A stretch of 53,443 nucleotides of DNA from a virus. The DNA lies in IMG/VR virus record IMGVR_UViG_3300025446_000009, positions 1-53,443 of that record. One strand, given 5' to 3'. A program made the translations under genes and the position numbers. Positions within the stretch are counted from its first letter, which is position 1. Each line of letters starts with the position of its first letter. The notes under the pieces are model-generated. The model was given only the letters and a program-made list of their open reading frames with translations, was not told where the DNA came from and did no database searches. Below, one piece after another: positions 33,038 to 41,265 of this stretch.

Positions 33038-33931
33038 TACGTATGCCCGGAAGTTCTTCATCCTCTCATCGTAGAGGTCTTTATACATCCGAGCGGCGTT
33101 GCCATTCTGCAGCCCGAGATAAGCCAAGTGGGCCATGAAATAGGGCACCGCATCGGTCCAGGGGTCTGCAATCGCTTCAACGCTTTGGTCGTCTATCAGG
33201 TCTTGCGGGAGGCACTGACAATCCCACTCTTGCTGGTATAGCTGCGATGCAGGCGGGTACATGAACAGTGTGCCACTAGTCCCCTGGCCAAACTGAGCGG
33301 CGTAGGCCGGCACATACTGGAACTGGCCTGCTACATATTGACGAATGAGGGCCTGGAGAGAAGAAAACGAGTAAACCGGGAGACTATACCGGTAGTTAGA
33401 GAATATGACCGATATGCTCCGCACCATATAGATCGACCGGACGCCCGGCCACGGAGAAAGATCGACTGCGGAAAATGGGTACTGCTCCTGGCCTTGGTTC
33501 AACGTATTCACCGGCGCCACCGCCAGCGCGCCCTCGAACCCCGTCCCAGTCGGGTCGCTGATGCTGATCTGTGGCTGGAAGTAGCCAGCCCCGCCGTACT
33601 CGATGTTCACCGAGACGATGACGCCGCCGATTGCCGTGGCGCTTGCGGTCGCCTGCGCGCCCTGTGGCAGCGGCAGAAAGCCAGAAGGCGAGTCTGGCGG
33701 GGAGATCGTGACCGTCGGATCGGTGTAACCCACACCACCGTTGAGAATCTGGCACGAGACAATCGGATTGCTAATCGCGGGCAGAATACGCACGCACTGA
33801 CTTCTCATCGCGGTCTCACGCCGCGCTTGATTGCAGTATTCGATCAGGTCTCCGTCGTCTTCCAGCTCCATGTTTCCATCACGGAGGAAGCGGCGGCACT
33901 GCTTCAGGTACGTGTAGAGGGATGCTGGCAT
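32999..33931 (-). CDS. Head-tail adaptor-like protein, 310 aa, with GGxGY insert
   Basis: It is paralogous to the next gene (253 aa): both have a helical N-terminus, a central beta part and the conserved C-terminal WTDAVPYF...HLAYLGLQNGNAARMYK. This resembles podovirus tail-tubular/adaptor proteins. The insert carries GGVGYTDP and GGAGYFQP as in the 819-aa protein. ATG 33931 follows the TAG of the upstream gene directly. Confidence 0.6.
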   Translation of the reverse strand: MPASLYTYLKQCRRFLRDGNMELEDDGDLIEYCNQARRETAMRSQCVRILPAISNPIVSCQILNGGVGYTDPTVTISPPDSPSGFLPLPQGAQATASATAIGGVIVSVNIEYGGAGYFQPQISISDPTGTGFEGALAVAPVNTLNQGQEQYPFSAVDLSPWPGVRSIYMVRSISVIFSNYRYSLPVYSFSSLQALIRQYVAGQFQYVPAYAAQFGQGTSGTLFMYPPASQLYQQEWDCQCLPQDLIDDQSVEAIADPWTDAVPYFMAHLAYLGLQNGNAARMYKDLYDERMKNFRAYVSPGRATSPYGRW

Positions 33932-34693
33932 CTACGCCGCCGCCCCGCGCTGTGGCGCCACGCCCAACTGGTTCGCCCGCGTCGGGTTCGGATTCTGCGG
34001 GTAAATCCCCGGCAGCGTAAGCGGCGTCGAGGCCCGCCGTGCCCGGTCCACGAACTCCTGATACAGCCCGAACATCTGCTTCGCGTATTCAAGCCGCGCG
34101 TTGGTCTGGGCGGACATCAGCGCGAGGTAGGCAGCGAAATATGGAACGGCGTCAGTCCAGATCACGGGCACCGCCTCTGGCGTGGTGTCGTCCGCCAGCG
34201 GAATTGGGATACACACCGCGTCAACGGGAACTGTGTACGCGATGTCTGGTAGGGGCGAGAGATACAATGACCCGCCCCCGACTGGGTTGGGCGATGTCTG
34301 CGCCGCCGCCCCCTGGCCGAATTGGGAATACACGGTAGGTGGGCCGGAAGTCGGAGTCGGATTGGACAATTCGTATCTCGCGAACCAGCCCCATGGTCTC
34401 GGTCTCACCCACTTCATTCCTGCCCCGACACTATACCATAGTGTTTCAATCTCCCACACGCCCAGGATGCCGTTCACGCCCGCGTTGGGGATGACGATGC
34501 TGCTGAAGGCGTAGTTGTTCACGCCAATCGAAAGTGTGAGGTTCCCCATGGCGCGAATGCACTTCGCCTCGCCGGCCAGTTGGTTGCGCGCTGAATTGAT
34601 AAAGGTCGTCAGCAGGGCGGGCGGATAAAGCGACGCCGGGGCCGCTGGGTTCTGCAAAAGCGACTGCGTTGCGGCGAGATACTGATTCAGCAT
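33932..34693 (-). CDS. Head-tail adaptor-like protein, 253 aa
   Basis: N-terminal helix MLNQYLAATQSLLQ, SARNQLAGEAKCIRAMG, then a beta part, and the C-terminal WTDAVPYFAAYLALMSAQTN shared with the 310-aa paralogue. Located right after the capsid-region genes, where podoviruses encode gatekeeper and adaptor proteins. It ends with TAG followed at once by the next ATG. Confidence 0.6.
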   Translation of the reverse strand: MLNQYLAATQSLLQNPAAPASLYPPALLTTFINSARNQLAGEAKCIRAMGNLTLSIGVNNYAFSSIVIPNAGVNGILGVWEIETLWYSVGAGMKWVRPRPWGWFARYELSNPTPTSGPPTVYSQFGQGAAAQTSPNPVGGGSLYLSPLPDIAYTVPVDAVCIPIPLADDTTPEAVPVIWTDAVPYFAAYLALMSAQTNARLEYAKQMFGLYQEFVDRARRASTPLTLPGIYPQNPNPTRANQLGVAPQRGAAA

Positions 34694-34702
34694 CGCGCCA
34701 CC

Positions 34703-34875
34703 TCACGGCCGGCGGCGCTCTTCCTCCACATGCCGATCAATCGGCGCCCCAAACGGCACCATGAGCGCGCGCAAGCCGCCCTGCTTCCAGTGGTGATCCG
34801 CTGAGCGGCTACCAGGAACGCGCGGACGGAACGCCCCTTAGACCCGACGCCAGAGTTGAGTGAGGCGACTGCCAC
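34703..34875 (-). pseudogene. Small gene (~57 aa) with a one-base frameshift
   Basis: GTG 34875 has GAGAGG upstream and encodes MAVASLNSGVGSKG. Shifting -1 within AAGGGG, the reading continues AFRPRVPGSRSADHHWKQGG, then LRALMVPFGAPIDRHVEEERRRP and TGA at 34703. The two parts together read like a normal small phage protein, and one more G in the run would restore the frame. It could be a sequence error, a real mutation, or programmed slippage. Confidence 0.5.
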
Positions 34876-34906
34876 GGCGGACCACCTCTCTCATAACGAA
34901 GTTGCA

Positions 34907-36046
34907 TCAAAGGGGCTGAATCATCACAACGTCGTTCAGATTCCCCAAGGTCAGCGCAATCGAGGCCAGCGTGGTCGGCACCGCTCCGCCCGGCAGAATG
35001 ACCGCCGACGGGGCCGTGAGGAACAGGCCGGGGTCGATCACCACCGGCGCCGAGAGGCCACCCAGCGAGGATGTGACCACCGTGATCGCGCCGGCCCGCG
35101 GCTTGAAGTTGGTCATCTCGACCGCGGGGTTGATGATCGCGGACACGCTGGTCGTGCCGCCGCCGCCCGTCGTGATGACGCCGGCGGGTTCCGCGACGTT
35201 GCCCCAGCCGGCACCGGCCGCCACCGCGGACGCCGCCGTGATGGTCTGCATGACCAGCGGCGTGATCGTGGCGCCGGCTCCGGCACCGCCCGCCGCCGTC
35301 AGCGTCAGCGCCGAGATGGTTGAAAGCGGCGCGCCGTTGTTGGTGCAGAGCGCGCCGGTGATGACGCTGGCGTTGCCCGCGTTCAGGATCAGCGTGACCG
35401 TCGCCTGGGTGATCGTGCCGGCGTTCGGATCGAACGGGTTCGGCAGGATCACGCACGGCACCGTCGAGGTCAGGTAGCCGGCCCCGAAGTTCGTCAGGCT
35501 GACCGTGGTGACCGAGGTGCCGGTGAGCGCGCAGTAGCCGGTCGCCGGGATGCCAGGCGACGGCGGCAGCGTGATGTGCAGAATCGGCGGCAACGAGTAG
35601 CCGGACCCGCCCGCGTTGATGGTCGAGACCGACAGCGACCCGCCGACGATCGCCTGCCACGTCGAGCCGCCCACATTGGCCGTGATGGTCGCCGTCGCGG
35701 TCGCGAACCCGGTGCCGCCGCCGGCGACGATCGCCGCGACCGGGCAGCCCGTCAGGTTGGCGATGCGGCGCGTGAACCCGTCCGAGGTGATGTGCTGCAC
35801 GCCGCCCGTGACGCGCCGTTCGAGGCGCCAGACGCCGGTAACCGGGTCGAGCCATTCCAGGACGCTGTTCGCGCCCGTGTCGAACAGGATGCCGTTCGTG
35901 CCCGTGGCGGGCAGCACGATCGAGCCACCCGGCGGCAGGCCGAAGAAGTTCGACTGCACGTCGTATGGGGCCTGATTCAGATTCGGAGGATAAAGGGGTG
36001 CTGGTGTCGGAAGCGGAACCCCAGGCCCAGAGATAATTTGTGCCAT
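34907..36046 (-). CDS. Beta-rich head or head-completion protein, 379 aa
   Basis: ATG 36046 has GGGAG upstream, 15 bases after the capsid stop. The N-terminus is Pro-rich (PGVPLPTPAPLYPPNLNQ), then GGSIVLPATGTNGILFDTGAN and VLEWLDPVTGVWR, followed by Gly/Thr/Ala beta repeats including GGGTGF, GGSGYSLPP and GAGYLTS like those in the 819-aa protein. A decoration or head-fibre protein is plausible from position. Confidence 0.6.
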   Translation of the reverse strand: MAQIISGPGVPLPTPAPLYPPNLNQAPYDVQSNFFGLPPGGSIVLPATGTNGILFDTGANSVLEWLDPVTGVWRLERRVTGGVQHITSDGFTRRIANLTGCPVAAIVAGGGTGFATATATITANVGGSTWQAIVGGSLSVSTINAGGSGYSLPPILHITLPPSPGIPATGYCALTGTSVTTVSLTNFGAGYLTSTVPCVILPNPFDPNAGTITQATVTLILNAGNASVITGALCTNNGAPLSTISALTLTAAGGAGAGATITPLVMQTITAASAVAAGAGWGNVAEPAGVITTGGGGTTSVSAIINPAVEMTNFKPRAGAITVVTSSLGGLSAPVVIDPGLFLTAPSAVILPGGAVPTTLASIALTLGNLNDVVMIQPL

Positions 36047-36061
36047 TTGTTTCGCTCCCGA

Positions 36062-37117
36062 TCAGTACGCGTTTCCGCCAAATCCGTACACCCACGCCCC
36101 CGACACGCTCTTCGCCGAAATGAAGTCGTATCCGAGCACGACGATACCCTGCTGGCCGATCTGACCCAGCGGCACCAGCGAATAGAAGCCGGAGAAGTCC
36201 AGGGCGGCATCCTCCGAGATATAGATGCCACTGTACTTGCAGTCGCACGCGAACAGGTTCCCAACCGGCGTGAAGTGATCCGCGAAGATCGGAATCCCCG
36301 AGACATTCAGGTTCGGGAACGATGAGCGGATCGGCGTGTCGGCGGTGTAGGCGCGGCCCGGCGTGGTGAACGCTTCCTCGATCCCCTGGAAGTCGTTGTT
36401 CAGCGTCGAGTAGTCGGCGGGATTCATCACCACGAAGGTCGGGGCCTCGCCGCCGGCTGTGTCGGTGATCTTCGACAGCAGCGACGACATCGCCTTGCGG
36501 TTCCAACCCAGCGTCGCCGTGCTGTAGGTCGTGTTCCAGGTCGAACTGGAACCCGCGTTGATGTACTGGCCCTGGAACGCCGAGTTGCCAGAGGCGGTGC
36601 GGTTGATGCCGCCGTAGGTCGGGACGTTGGTGCCGTTGTCGAACGCGTCGATGAAGCTGTTCGGATACGTCGGCTGCGCCGAGTTGTTCGTATACAGCAG
36701 CCGCGCGATATTCTGGCGCGTCACCGCGTAGGCGTCGTTCATGCGGACCTTGAGCAGCGACACCTCGCGGTCGGTCGCCTGGAGGATGGTCTCGCCGAAC
36801 GGCAGCGGGATCGGAACAACCCAGTACGCCAGGTTCCACTGGCCGTTCTGGACGCCGGGGGTTACGACTGGCGAATTGAATCCGCCACCGTAATTTGTGA
36901 AAGAACCTTGCACCACGCTTTGCCCTTGCAAAGGTATGGTTACCTGGTTCAAGCCGCCGGCGGCCTTCTGCGCGTTCCCCCAGAGATAGAACAACGATGG
37001 GGAAGCGAAATAGATCTGTACGAACAATTTTCTGACGAAAGCGCGCCTGGTGACCGAGGTCAGCTCATTGTAGACTGAACCAGCGGAAGGGGCCACACCT
37101 ATGCCCGGAAGCGGCAT
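36062..37117 (-). CDS. Major capsid protein, 351 aa
   Basis: Located between the scaffold and adaptor genes, the standard capsid position. The protein is rich in Asn/Gly/Tyr and lacks low complexity. Recognisable pieces are RRAFVRKLFVQIYFASPSLFYLW at the N-terminus, ILQATDREVSLLKVRMND, FVVMNPADYSTL and a C-terminal GQIGQQGIVVLGYDFISAKS. HK97-type folding is assumed from context, not shown. A homing-endonuclease gene is inserted directly upstream. Confidence 0.75.
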   Translation of the reverse strand: MPLPGIGVAPSAGSVYNELTSVTRRAFVRKLFVQIYFASPSLFYLWGNAQKAAGGLNQVTIPLQGQSVVQGSFTNYGGGFNSPVVTPGVQNGQWNLAYWVVPIPLPFGETILQATDREVSLLKVRMNDAYAVTRQNIARLLYTNNSAQPTYPNSFIDAFDNGTNVPTYGGINRTASGNSAFQGQYINAGSSSTWNTTYSTATLGWNRKAMSSLLSKITDTAGGEAPTFVVMNPADYSTLNNDFQGIEEAFTTPGRAYTADTPIRSSFPNLNVSGIPIFADHFTPVGNLFACDCKYSGIYISEDAALDFSGFYSLVPLGQIGQQGIVVLGYDFISAKSVSGAWVYGFGGNAY

Positions 37118-37135
37118 TTAATTATACTCCCACTG

Positions 37136-37164
37136 TTGACATAGTCATCCCAGCTTCGTATGGT
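37136..37164 (+). promoter_or_regulatory. Sigma70-type promoter for HNH gene
   Basis: TTGACA at 37136-37141, exactly 17 bases, TATGGT at 37159-37164, then AAGGAAA before ATG 37197. It is one of the best promoter matches in the window and faces against the late operon. Confidence 0.65.
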
Positions 37165-37196
37165 GCGGGCGTGACCACCGAACCAAGGAAACTGAG

Positions 37197-38033
37197 ATGC
37201 CTATGAAGAGTTACGTGTCCACTCGCCCTTGCGCGCAGTGTGGGGCGATGTTCACCACCACCCGACACCGCGAGCTCGAACGGAGATTCTGCGCTAGGGC
37301 CTGCGTCCTTGCTTACGAGACGGCCCACGGTCGCGAGGCCGCTCGCAAAGAACCTGTTGAGTTCACCTGCAAACAGTGCGGCAGCCCATTCTCGATGAAG
37401 CCGTCGTACGTTGCGGAGTACCGTCGGCGTTTCGGAAAGGACCCGATGTACTGCTCGATTCCATGCAGCGCTCTCGGTCGCAAAGCCGATACGATGGCCC
37501 GGAGCACTTTCGTCTGCCTCGAATGCGGGAAAGAGAACCCGATGAAGCGGTACGAGGGTGAGGGCCGCACGGTCTATTACCGGCAGCAGAAGTTTTGCGA
37601 TCAGGTCTGTAAGTCCGCCTACCAGGCTACCGCCGCCAAAACTCGTTTTGAGGCTGGAGACTACAGCAAGTTCACTGACGACCGCGGTTACGTGCAAATC
37701 CACGTCCCGACCAAGGTCGAAGGCAAGAAACGCTCCGCTCTGGAGCATCGGCTGGTCATGGAAAAGCACATCGGTCGGCGTTTGTTCCCAGAGGAAACGG
37801 TTCACCATATCAACGGCCAGAGGGGGGATAATAGGATTGAGAACCTCTGCCTGTTCTCCTCCCGTCACGGCCCCGGCCAGCGCGTCACCGACAAGATCGC
37901 CTTCGCGATCGAGATGCTGCAACTCTACCCCGAGTTCGCCCGCGAAGCCGGCTGGATGTTGGTTCCCGTGGAACATCCTACCGCCGCGACCCCTGTTGCT
38001 GCTGCGCCCGGAAGTCCTTCAACGCCGCATTGA
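37197..38033 (+). CDS. HNH endonuclease with zinc-knuckle repeats, 278 aa
   Basis: Three Cys-rich units (CAQCGAMFT...[19 protein letters not shown]...[18 protein letters not shown]...[10 protein letters not shown]) are followed by an HNH nuclease motif: [44 protein letters not shown]. It is a homing-type nuclease inserted between scaffold and major capsid genes. It is on the opposite strand, with its own promoter; its 3' end overlaps the scaffold gene antisense by 56 bases. Confidence 0.8.
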   Translation: MPMKSYVSTRPCAQCGAMFTTTRHRELERRFCARACVLAYETAHGREAARKEPVEFTCKQCGSPFSMKPSYVAEYRRRFGKDPMYCSIPCSALGRKADTMARSTFVCLECGKENPMKRYEGEGRTVYYRQQKFCDQVCKSAYQATAAKTRFEAGDYSKFTDDRGYVQIHVPTKVEGKKRSALEHRLVMEKHIGRRLFPEETVHHINGQRGDNRIENLCLFSSRHGPGQRVTDKIAFAIEMLQLYPEFAREAGWMLVPVEHPTAATPVAAAPGSPSTPH

Positions 38034-38631
38034 TCTCGGCGTTCAGCGCGCCCTCGTCCTCGCCCTTGGACGCGATCATCGCCTTGACGAACTTGTCGTC
38101 GTCCGGGATGTTGTCCATGAAGCCCCAGGAGCCGGTCGAGTTCGGCTGGACCGGTTCGGCCGGCGGATGCAGCTTCTCCCAGTGCGCGGCGGCGATTTCG
38201 AGATCGGCGATGCCGTTCTTCTCGGCGTGCGCCACGATCTCGGCGATGCCTTCGTCGCGCCAGCCTTCCTGGCGCAGCGCGGCCTTCTGGCGCGTCCAGT
38301 TGGCCTCGAAGTCGGCGACCAGCTTGGCCTGCCGTTCGGCTTCCTTCTCCGCCTCGCGCGCGGCCTTCTCCGCCTCGCGCTCGGCCTTGGCGGCGGCACG
38401 TTCGTCGGCGGCGGCCTGCTTCTCGGCCGCCATCGCCGCGCGGATTTCGTCCAGCGTGCTGTTGATCGGGGCGGCGGCGTCGATCTCGGGGATGACGGCG
38501 TTCGGATCGGCGGTCTTGCGGGCCTGAAGCAGCAGCTTGCGCGCCGCCGGATTGGCCAGCATGCCGTTGACGGCGCGGATCGTCGCCTGGCTGGCGAGGA
38601 ATTCCGACTCGTCTACTTCGCGGGTGGCCAT
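37978..38631 (-). CDS. Capsid scaffold protein, 217 aa
   Basis: ATG 38631 is in a TGATG overlap. A long charged coiled coil rich in Ala/Glu/Lys/Arg ([21 protein letters not shown]) fills the middle, and the end is a basic/Gln tail ([14 protein letters not shown]), as scaffolds often have for capsid binding. It lies immediately upstream of the major capsid in transcription order. Scaffold function is inferred from position and shape. Confidence 0.7.
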   Translation of the reverse strand: MATREVDESEFLASQATIRAVNGMLANPAARKLLLQARKTADPNAVIPEIDAAAPINSTLDEIRAAMAAEKQAAADERAAAKAEREAEKAAREAEKEAERQAKLVADFEANWTRQKAALRQEGWRDEGIAEIVAHAEKNGIADLEIAAAHWEKLHPPAEPVQPNSTGSWGFMDNIPDDDKFVKAMIASKGEDEGALNAEINAALKDFRAQQQQGSRR

Positions 38632-38951
38632 CAACGACTCCCTGCATTGGCCATGGCATAGACCTCCTCGGCCATTTTCACTCTGGCAAAGTCATCATCA
38701 GTCCGCGCCACACCATCGACATGCGACGCGACCGGAACCTTCTGCCGGGTCTTTGTCAGCAGCGCGTTGCGATACACTGCGCAGGCGTCCTTGAACCGAG
38801 CCTCGGCGTATTCCTGCGTCTCGGCTCCGGACATTGCCAGTGGGCAGATGAACATCTCGGGATCGCCCGGCCGCTTGATGACGACCCACCAATTCGAGTC
38901 GTCGGGCGCCGACCTGATCTGCTCATCGATGCTGCCGGTGTAGTCGGCCAC
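38631..38951 (-). CDS. Hypothetical head-region protein, 106 aa
   Basis: GTG 38951 (MADYTGSIDEQIRSAPDDS). Acidic soluble protein with WWVVIKRPGDPEMFICPLAMSG, then a helix with AETQEYAEARFKDACAVYR. No family is recognised. It is translated just before the scaffold and is probably an assembly accessory. Confidence 0.55.
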   Translation of the reverse strand: MADYTGSIDEQIRSAPDDSNWWVVIKRPGDPEMFICPLAMSGAETQEYAEARFKDACAVYRNALLTKTRQKVPVASHVDGVARTDDDFARVKMAEEVYAMANAGSR

Positions 38952-38954
38952 CGG

Positions 38955-39128
38955 TTAGCCCTTCGATCCGGCGTTCGGGACGTGCGAGATCGCCATATCG
39001 CCGGACTTCTCGCCCGCCGGCAGGTGCGACTTGCGGCCACCGATGTCGAGCTGTTCCATGTCCACGCGGACGATCTGCTCGTCGGACTTCGGGACGGATT
39101 TTGTACTATCCTGAAAGATATTTACCAT
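38955..39128 (-). CDS. Hypothetical small protein, 57 aa
   Basis: ATG 39128 to TAA 38955. Sequence MVNIFQDSTKSVPKSDEQIV, then VDMEQLDIGGRKSHLP and SGDMAISHVPNAGSKG. The normal composition and tight packing between two head-region genes (14 and 3 base gaps) support it as real. The function is unknown. Confidence 0.6.
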   Translation of the reverse strand: MVNIFQDSTKSVPKSDEQIVRVDMEQLDIGGRKSHLPAGEKSGDMAISHVPNAGSKG

Positions 39129-39141
39129 TCGTATCGTCCTC

Positions 39142-39543
39142 CTACGCTGCCATCGCTGGCGAGGGGGTCGGCGGCGGTGCGCCGGGCGGTCTCTGCGCGC
39201 CCGCGACGGCGGCCTGCTGCGGCGCCATCTGGGTGTGGCGGAGTGCCATCTGCTTCATGAAGTTCTGCTCGCCCTGTGGCGAGGCGGCGCCGGGCGGGAT
39301 GTTCTTCCCGACATCGGCGATGGCTTTGTTGAGCGACTGGCCGAGCGGCGTCTCCGGCCCGACCATGGCCATCACCATCGCCATGCCCTTCAGCAGGGCG
39401 CCCGCCGCTTGGATTCCCTGCGCCATCTTCCCGAGGTTCTGGGACGGTCCTGTCGCCGGGGAGGAGCCGATAGGCGGCTGACCCGGTTGAGGTGCCCCAG
39501 GCGGGGTTGCTGGCGCGGCGGCGGACGGCTGCGTTCCGGACAT
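39142..39543 (-). CDS. Pro/Ala-rich head-region protein, 133 aa
   Basis: Pro/Ala/Gly-rich ends flank a helical hydrophobic centre (MAQGIQAAGALLKGMAMVMAM, then LGQSLNKAIADVGKNIPPG). This kind of protein occurs between portal and scaffold genes in several podovirus-like genomes, with unknown job. Confidence 0.55.
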   Translation of the reverse strand: MSGTQPSAAAPATPPGAPQPGQPPIGSSPATGPSQNLGKMAQGIQAAGALLKGMAMVMAMVGPETPLGQSLNKAIADVGKNIPPGAASPQGEQNFMKQMALRHTQMAPQQAAVAGAQRPPGAPPPTPSPAMAA

Positions 39544-39569
39544 GGCGGGTTGGTGGTTGGACTCAGGGC

Positions 39570-39660
39570 CTACTTGCGGCCCTTGCGGTGCATCTTCCGC
39601 TTCGCGCGGACGCCGAAATCAGCGGCCACGACGGTGAGACTTGCGCTTGTAGCGGATCAT
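39570..39660 (-). pseudogene. Very small basic peptide gene, frame broken
   Basis: ATG 39660 has a consensus AGGAG 8 nt upstream and encodes MIRYKRKSHRRGR, then TGA. In the +1 frame the sequence goes on DFGVRAKRKMHRKGRK to TAG at 39570. The two halves together would be a ~29-residue Arg/Lys-rich peptide like small DNA-binding or capsid-lining peptides. Either only the first 13 residues are made, or one base differs from the functional form. Confidence 0.4.
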
Positions 39661-39859
39661 GGTTGATCTCCTACTTGGGTTGCACGATGCCCAGGCGCTC
39701 CTCGTTATGCCGCCACCCGGACCGGACCCCGGCTCGGGAGACTCATCACTGTCTGGGCGCGCGTAGTTGCGGACGGGTTGTGGCGGGTGGCAAACGGTTT
39801 GGCGGCATGTCGCGCCTATGGGGCTTGTGCGGCTTATTGAGACGGGTTATTGTGGGGGT
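39661..39859. other. Divergent intergenic region before the plus-strand island
   Basis: 199 bases without a gene lie between the minus-strand basic peptide start and the plus-strand HTH gene. No strong promoter match was seen; a weak TTGTGC/TTATTG pair lies shortly before the HTH gene. Control elements for both directions are expected here. Confidence 0.3.
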
Positions 39860-40057
39860 ATGACGAGGCCGAGCGCGGCAGACCCCGAGCAATACCTGAC
39901 GCCGAAACGCGGCGCCCACCTTGCCGGCATTTCGGTCCGGTCGCTCTACACGCGGTTACGCGGGCCGAACCCGCCGCCGTTCAAGCGCCGGGGGAAATGC
40001 TATCTGTTGCCGATTCGGGAATTTACGGAATGGGCGATGCAGGATTGTATCGAGTGA
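39860..40057 (+). CDS. HTH (excisionase/AlpA-like) DNA-binding protein, 65 aa
   Basis: ATG 39860 follows GTGGGGG. The sequence QYLTPKRGAHLAGISVRSLYTRLR is a winged helix-turn-helix of the excisionase/MerR type, with wing KRRGKCYLLPIREFTEWA. These small proteins bind DNA as directionality factors or regulators. It is the first of three coupled plus-strand genes inside the minus-strand late operon. Confidence 0.65.
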   Translation: MTRPSAADPEQYLTPKRGAHLAGISVRSLYTRLRGPNPPPFKRRGKCYLLPIREFTEWAMQDCIE

Positions 40058-40287
40058 TCCCCCTCCGAATCGCCGGCGCCAACTGTGTGATGAAAGCGGC
40101 GCATGGGCAGGAAGACACCGTGCGCGACCTCCACGTCATCATAACGGACGGATGTTGCGTCTCGCGGTGGGAGCCGACCCCCGATGAACTCGCCAAACTA
40201 AATGCTGGTGGCAGCGTTGAATTGTGGGTTCTTGGCCGACAACCGCCAGTGTTTCTTGGCGTCGCTGACCATGTGGGCACAGAATGA
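40054..40287 (+). CDS. Hypothetical protein, 77 aa
   Basis: GTG 40054 is in a GTGA overlap with the HTH gene; stop in an ATGA overlap with the next. Sequence includes VRDLHVIITDGCCVSRWEPT and GGSVELWVLGRQPPVFLGVA, a small beta protein pattern common in phages. The function is unknown. Confidence 0.6.
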   Translation: MIPLRIAGANCVMKAAHGQEDTVRDLHVIITDGCCVSRWEPTPDELAKLNAGGSVELWVLGRQPPVFLGVADHVGTE

Positions 40288-40640
40288 CCCAACGCTCCGC
40301 CCTCCCCATCCACGGCACCTACACGCCAGCCAACTACCCGCGCACCCACCGTCGGCAACTGAGCGGCATCTACGTCTACAAGGACAAGACGCTGGTGTCC
40401 TACCACCATCCGGGACACAAGAAGCGGTTCAGCATGAAGTTGGCTGACTGGAACCAGTGGGTGAGGACGGCGGGGGCAGTGTGCGAGCCGTGGAGGCCGC
40501 CCGCGAAAGAACGGAAACCGCCCGCGCTATCGCCCGACGCCAGTCCGGTTGCTGACGCATCTCAATCGCCATCCAGCCCTGATATCGAACCTCTTCCAGC
40601 GCCTCTGCCGCTTCCCAGTGCGCCGACAGCGGCGCCTTGA
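40284..40640 (+). CDS. Hypothetical protein, up to 118 aa, C-terminus doubtful
   Basis: The first ~70 residues (MTQRSALPIHGTYTPANYPR, GIYVYKDKTLVSYHHPGHKK, ADWNQWVRTAGAV) look genuine. The Pro/Ser/Ala-rich rest runs antisense to the TIM-barrel gene from about 40429, so either this frame or the 3' end of that gene is non-functional tail. Third gene of the plus-strand island. Confidence 0.5.
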   Translation: MTQRSALPIHGTYTPANYPRTHRRQLSGIYVYKDKTLVSYHHPGHKKRFSMKLADWNQWVRTAGAVCEPWRPPAKERKPPALSPDASPVADASQSPSSPDIEPLPAPLPLPSAPTAAP

Positions 40641-41265
40641 AATCTCCCAGGTCTGGCTGCGAGGCGTGATAGTGCGCCAGCACGTCCGCCGAATCGCGGA
40701 TTGCGGTCCCGATAGAGTCGCCAGCCAGATCGACGCACGCGGTATCGAGATGCACCCGCAGCCCGGGACGATCGACCTCGCGCACCATCTTCCAGACCTC
40801 GAACCAGTGCGTCAGGAAATCCCCGCCATAGATTTCCGGCACCGGTTCCAGCCCGATCACAACGCCATGGGCGGCGTCGGCGAGCGACCGCAGCTTGGCA
40901 ACCGCCCGGTCCCACGCGACGCCCAGAGGTAGGTTCCCGCGCCTCCGGTTGGCCGGCGCGCCGAACACCATCACGCCGGCACCGAGGGCGTGCGCGACCT
41001 CGGCCATCCGGGCGAAATGGTCGCGGAGCAAGAGCATGTCGCCGAATAGTTGCAGATCGGGGCGCTTGTGGAGGATGGCTTGGAGGGAGGATACCGCCAG
41101 ACCGGCATCCGCAACTTGGTTACGGTACTCGGCCGGCGGGCATGGCAGGCGGGTGGGGGCTACCTCGACGCCCTGGACGCCGAGGCTGGAGAGCAGTTCC
41201 AGGGCGGCGGGGGTTTGCTGACATCCTCTCGACCCCTGAAGGGCCGAGGTTCCTAGGCGGCTCAC
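40429..41265 (-). CDS. Sugar isomerase/epimerase-like TIM-barrel protein, 5' end replaced by transposon end
   Basis: Xylose-isomerase/AP-endonuclease-2 type barrel: ALELLSSLGVQGVEVAPTRL, LHKRPDLQLFGD, LGAGVMVFGAPANRRRG, VVIGLEPVPEIYGGDFL, VHLDTACVDLAGD, WMAIEMRQQPD with Glu/Asp/His metal ligands. GTG 41265 overlaps the tnpB stop, but the first ~17 codons read through the transposon end hairpin; the expected first beta strand is missing. The extreme C-terminus is also uncertain, as it overlaps a plus-strand gene. Confidence 0.65.
   Translation of the reverse strand: MSRLGTSALQGSRGCQQTPAALELLSSLGVQGVEVAPTRLPCPPAEYRNQVADAGLAVSSLQAILHKRPDLQLFGDMLLLRDHFARMAEVAHALGAGVMVFGAPANRRRGNLPLGVAWDRAVAKLRSLADAAHGVVIGLEPVPEIYGGDFLTHWFEVWKMVREVDRPGLRVHLDTACVDLAGDSIGTAIRDSADVLAHYHASQPDLGDFKAPLSAHWEAAEALEEVRYQGWMAIEMRQQPDWRRAIARAVSVLSRAASTARTLPPPSSPTGSSQPTSC
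41228..41248 (-). repeat. Right-end hairpin of the stand-alone tnpB element
   Basis: Read on the minus strand, CTCGGCCC-TTCA-GGGGTCGAG forms a stem with a small bulge and TTCA loop, followed by GAGGATGTCA. This is the usual right-end shape of IS200/IS605-group elements. The omega/reRNA of TnpB would end here, with guide sequence taken from bases just beyond, inside the TIM-barrel gene. Confidence 0.6.

Noticed and set aside
34809-36839. 676-codon minus-strand frame overlapping capsid and head genes
   Set aside because: It is out of frame with two well-supported genes (34907-36046 and 36062-37117) and is Arg/His/Asp-rich shadow sequence.
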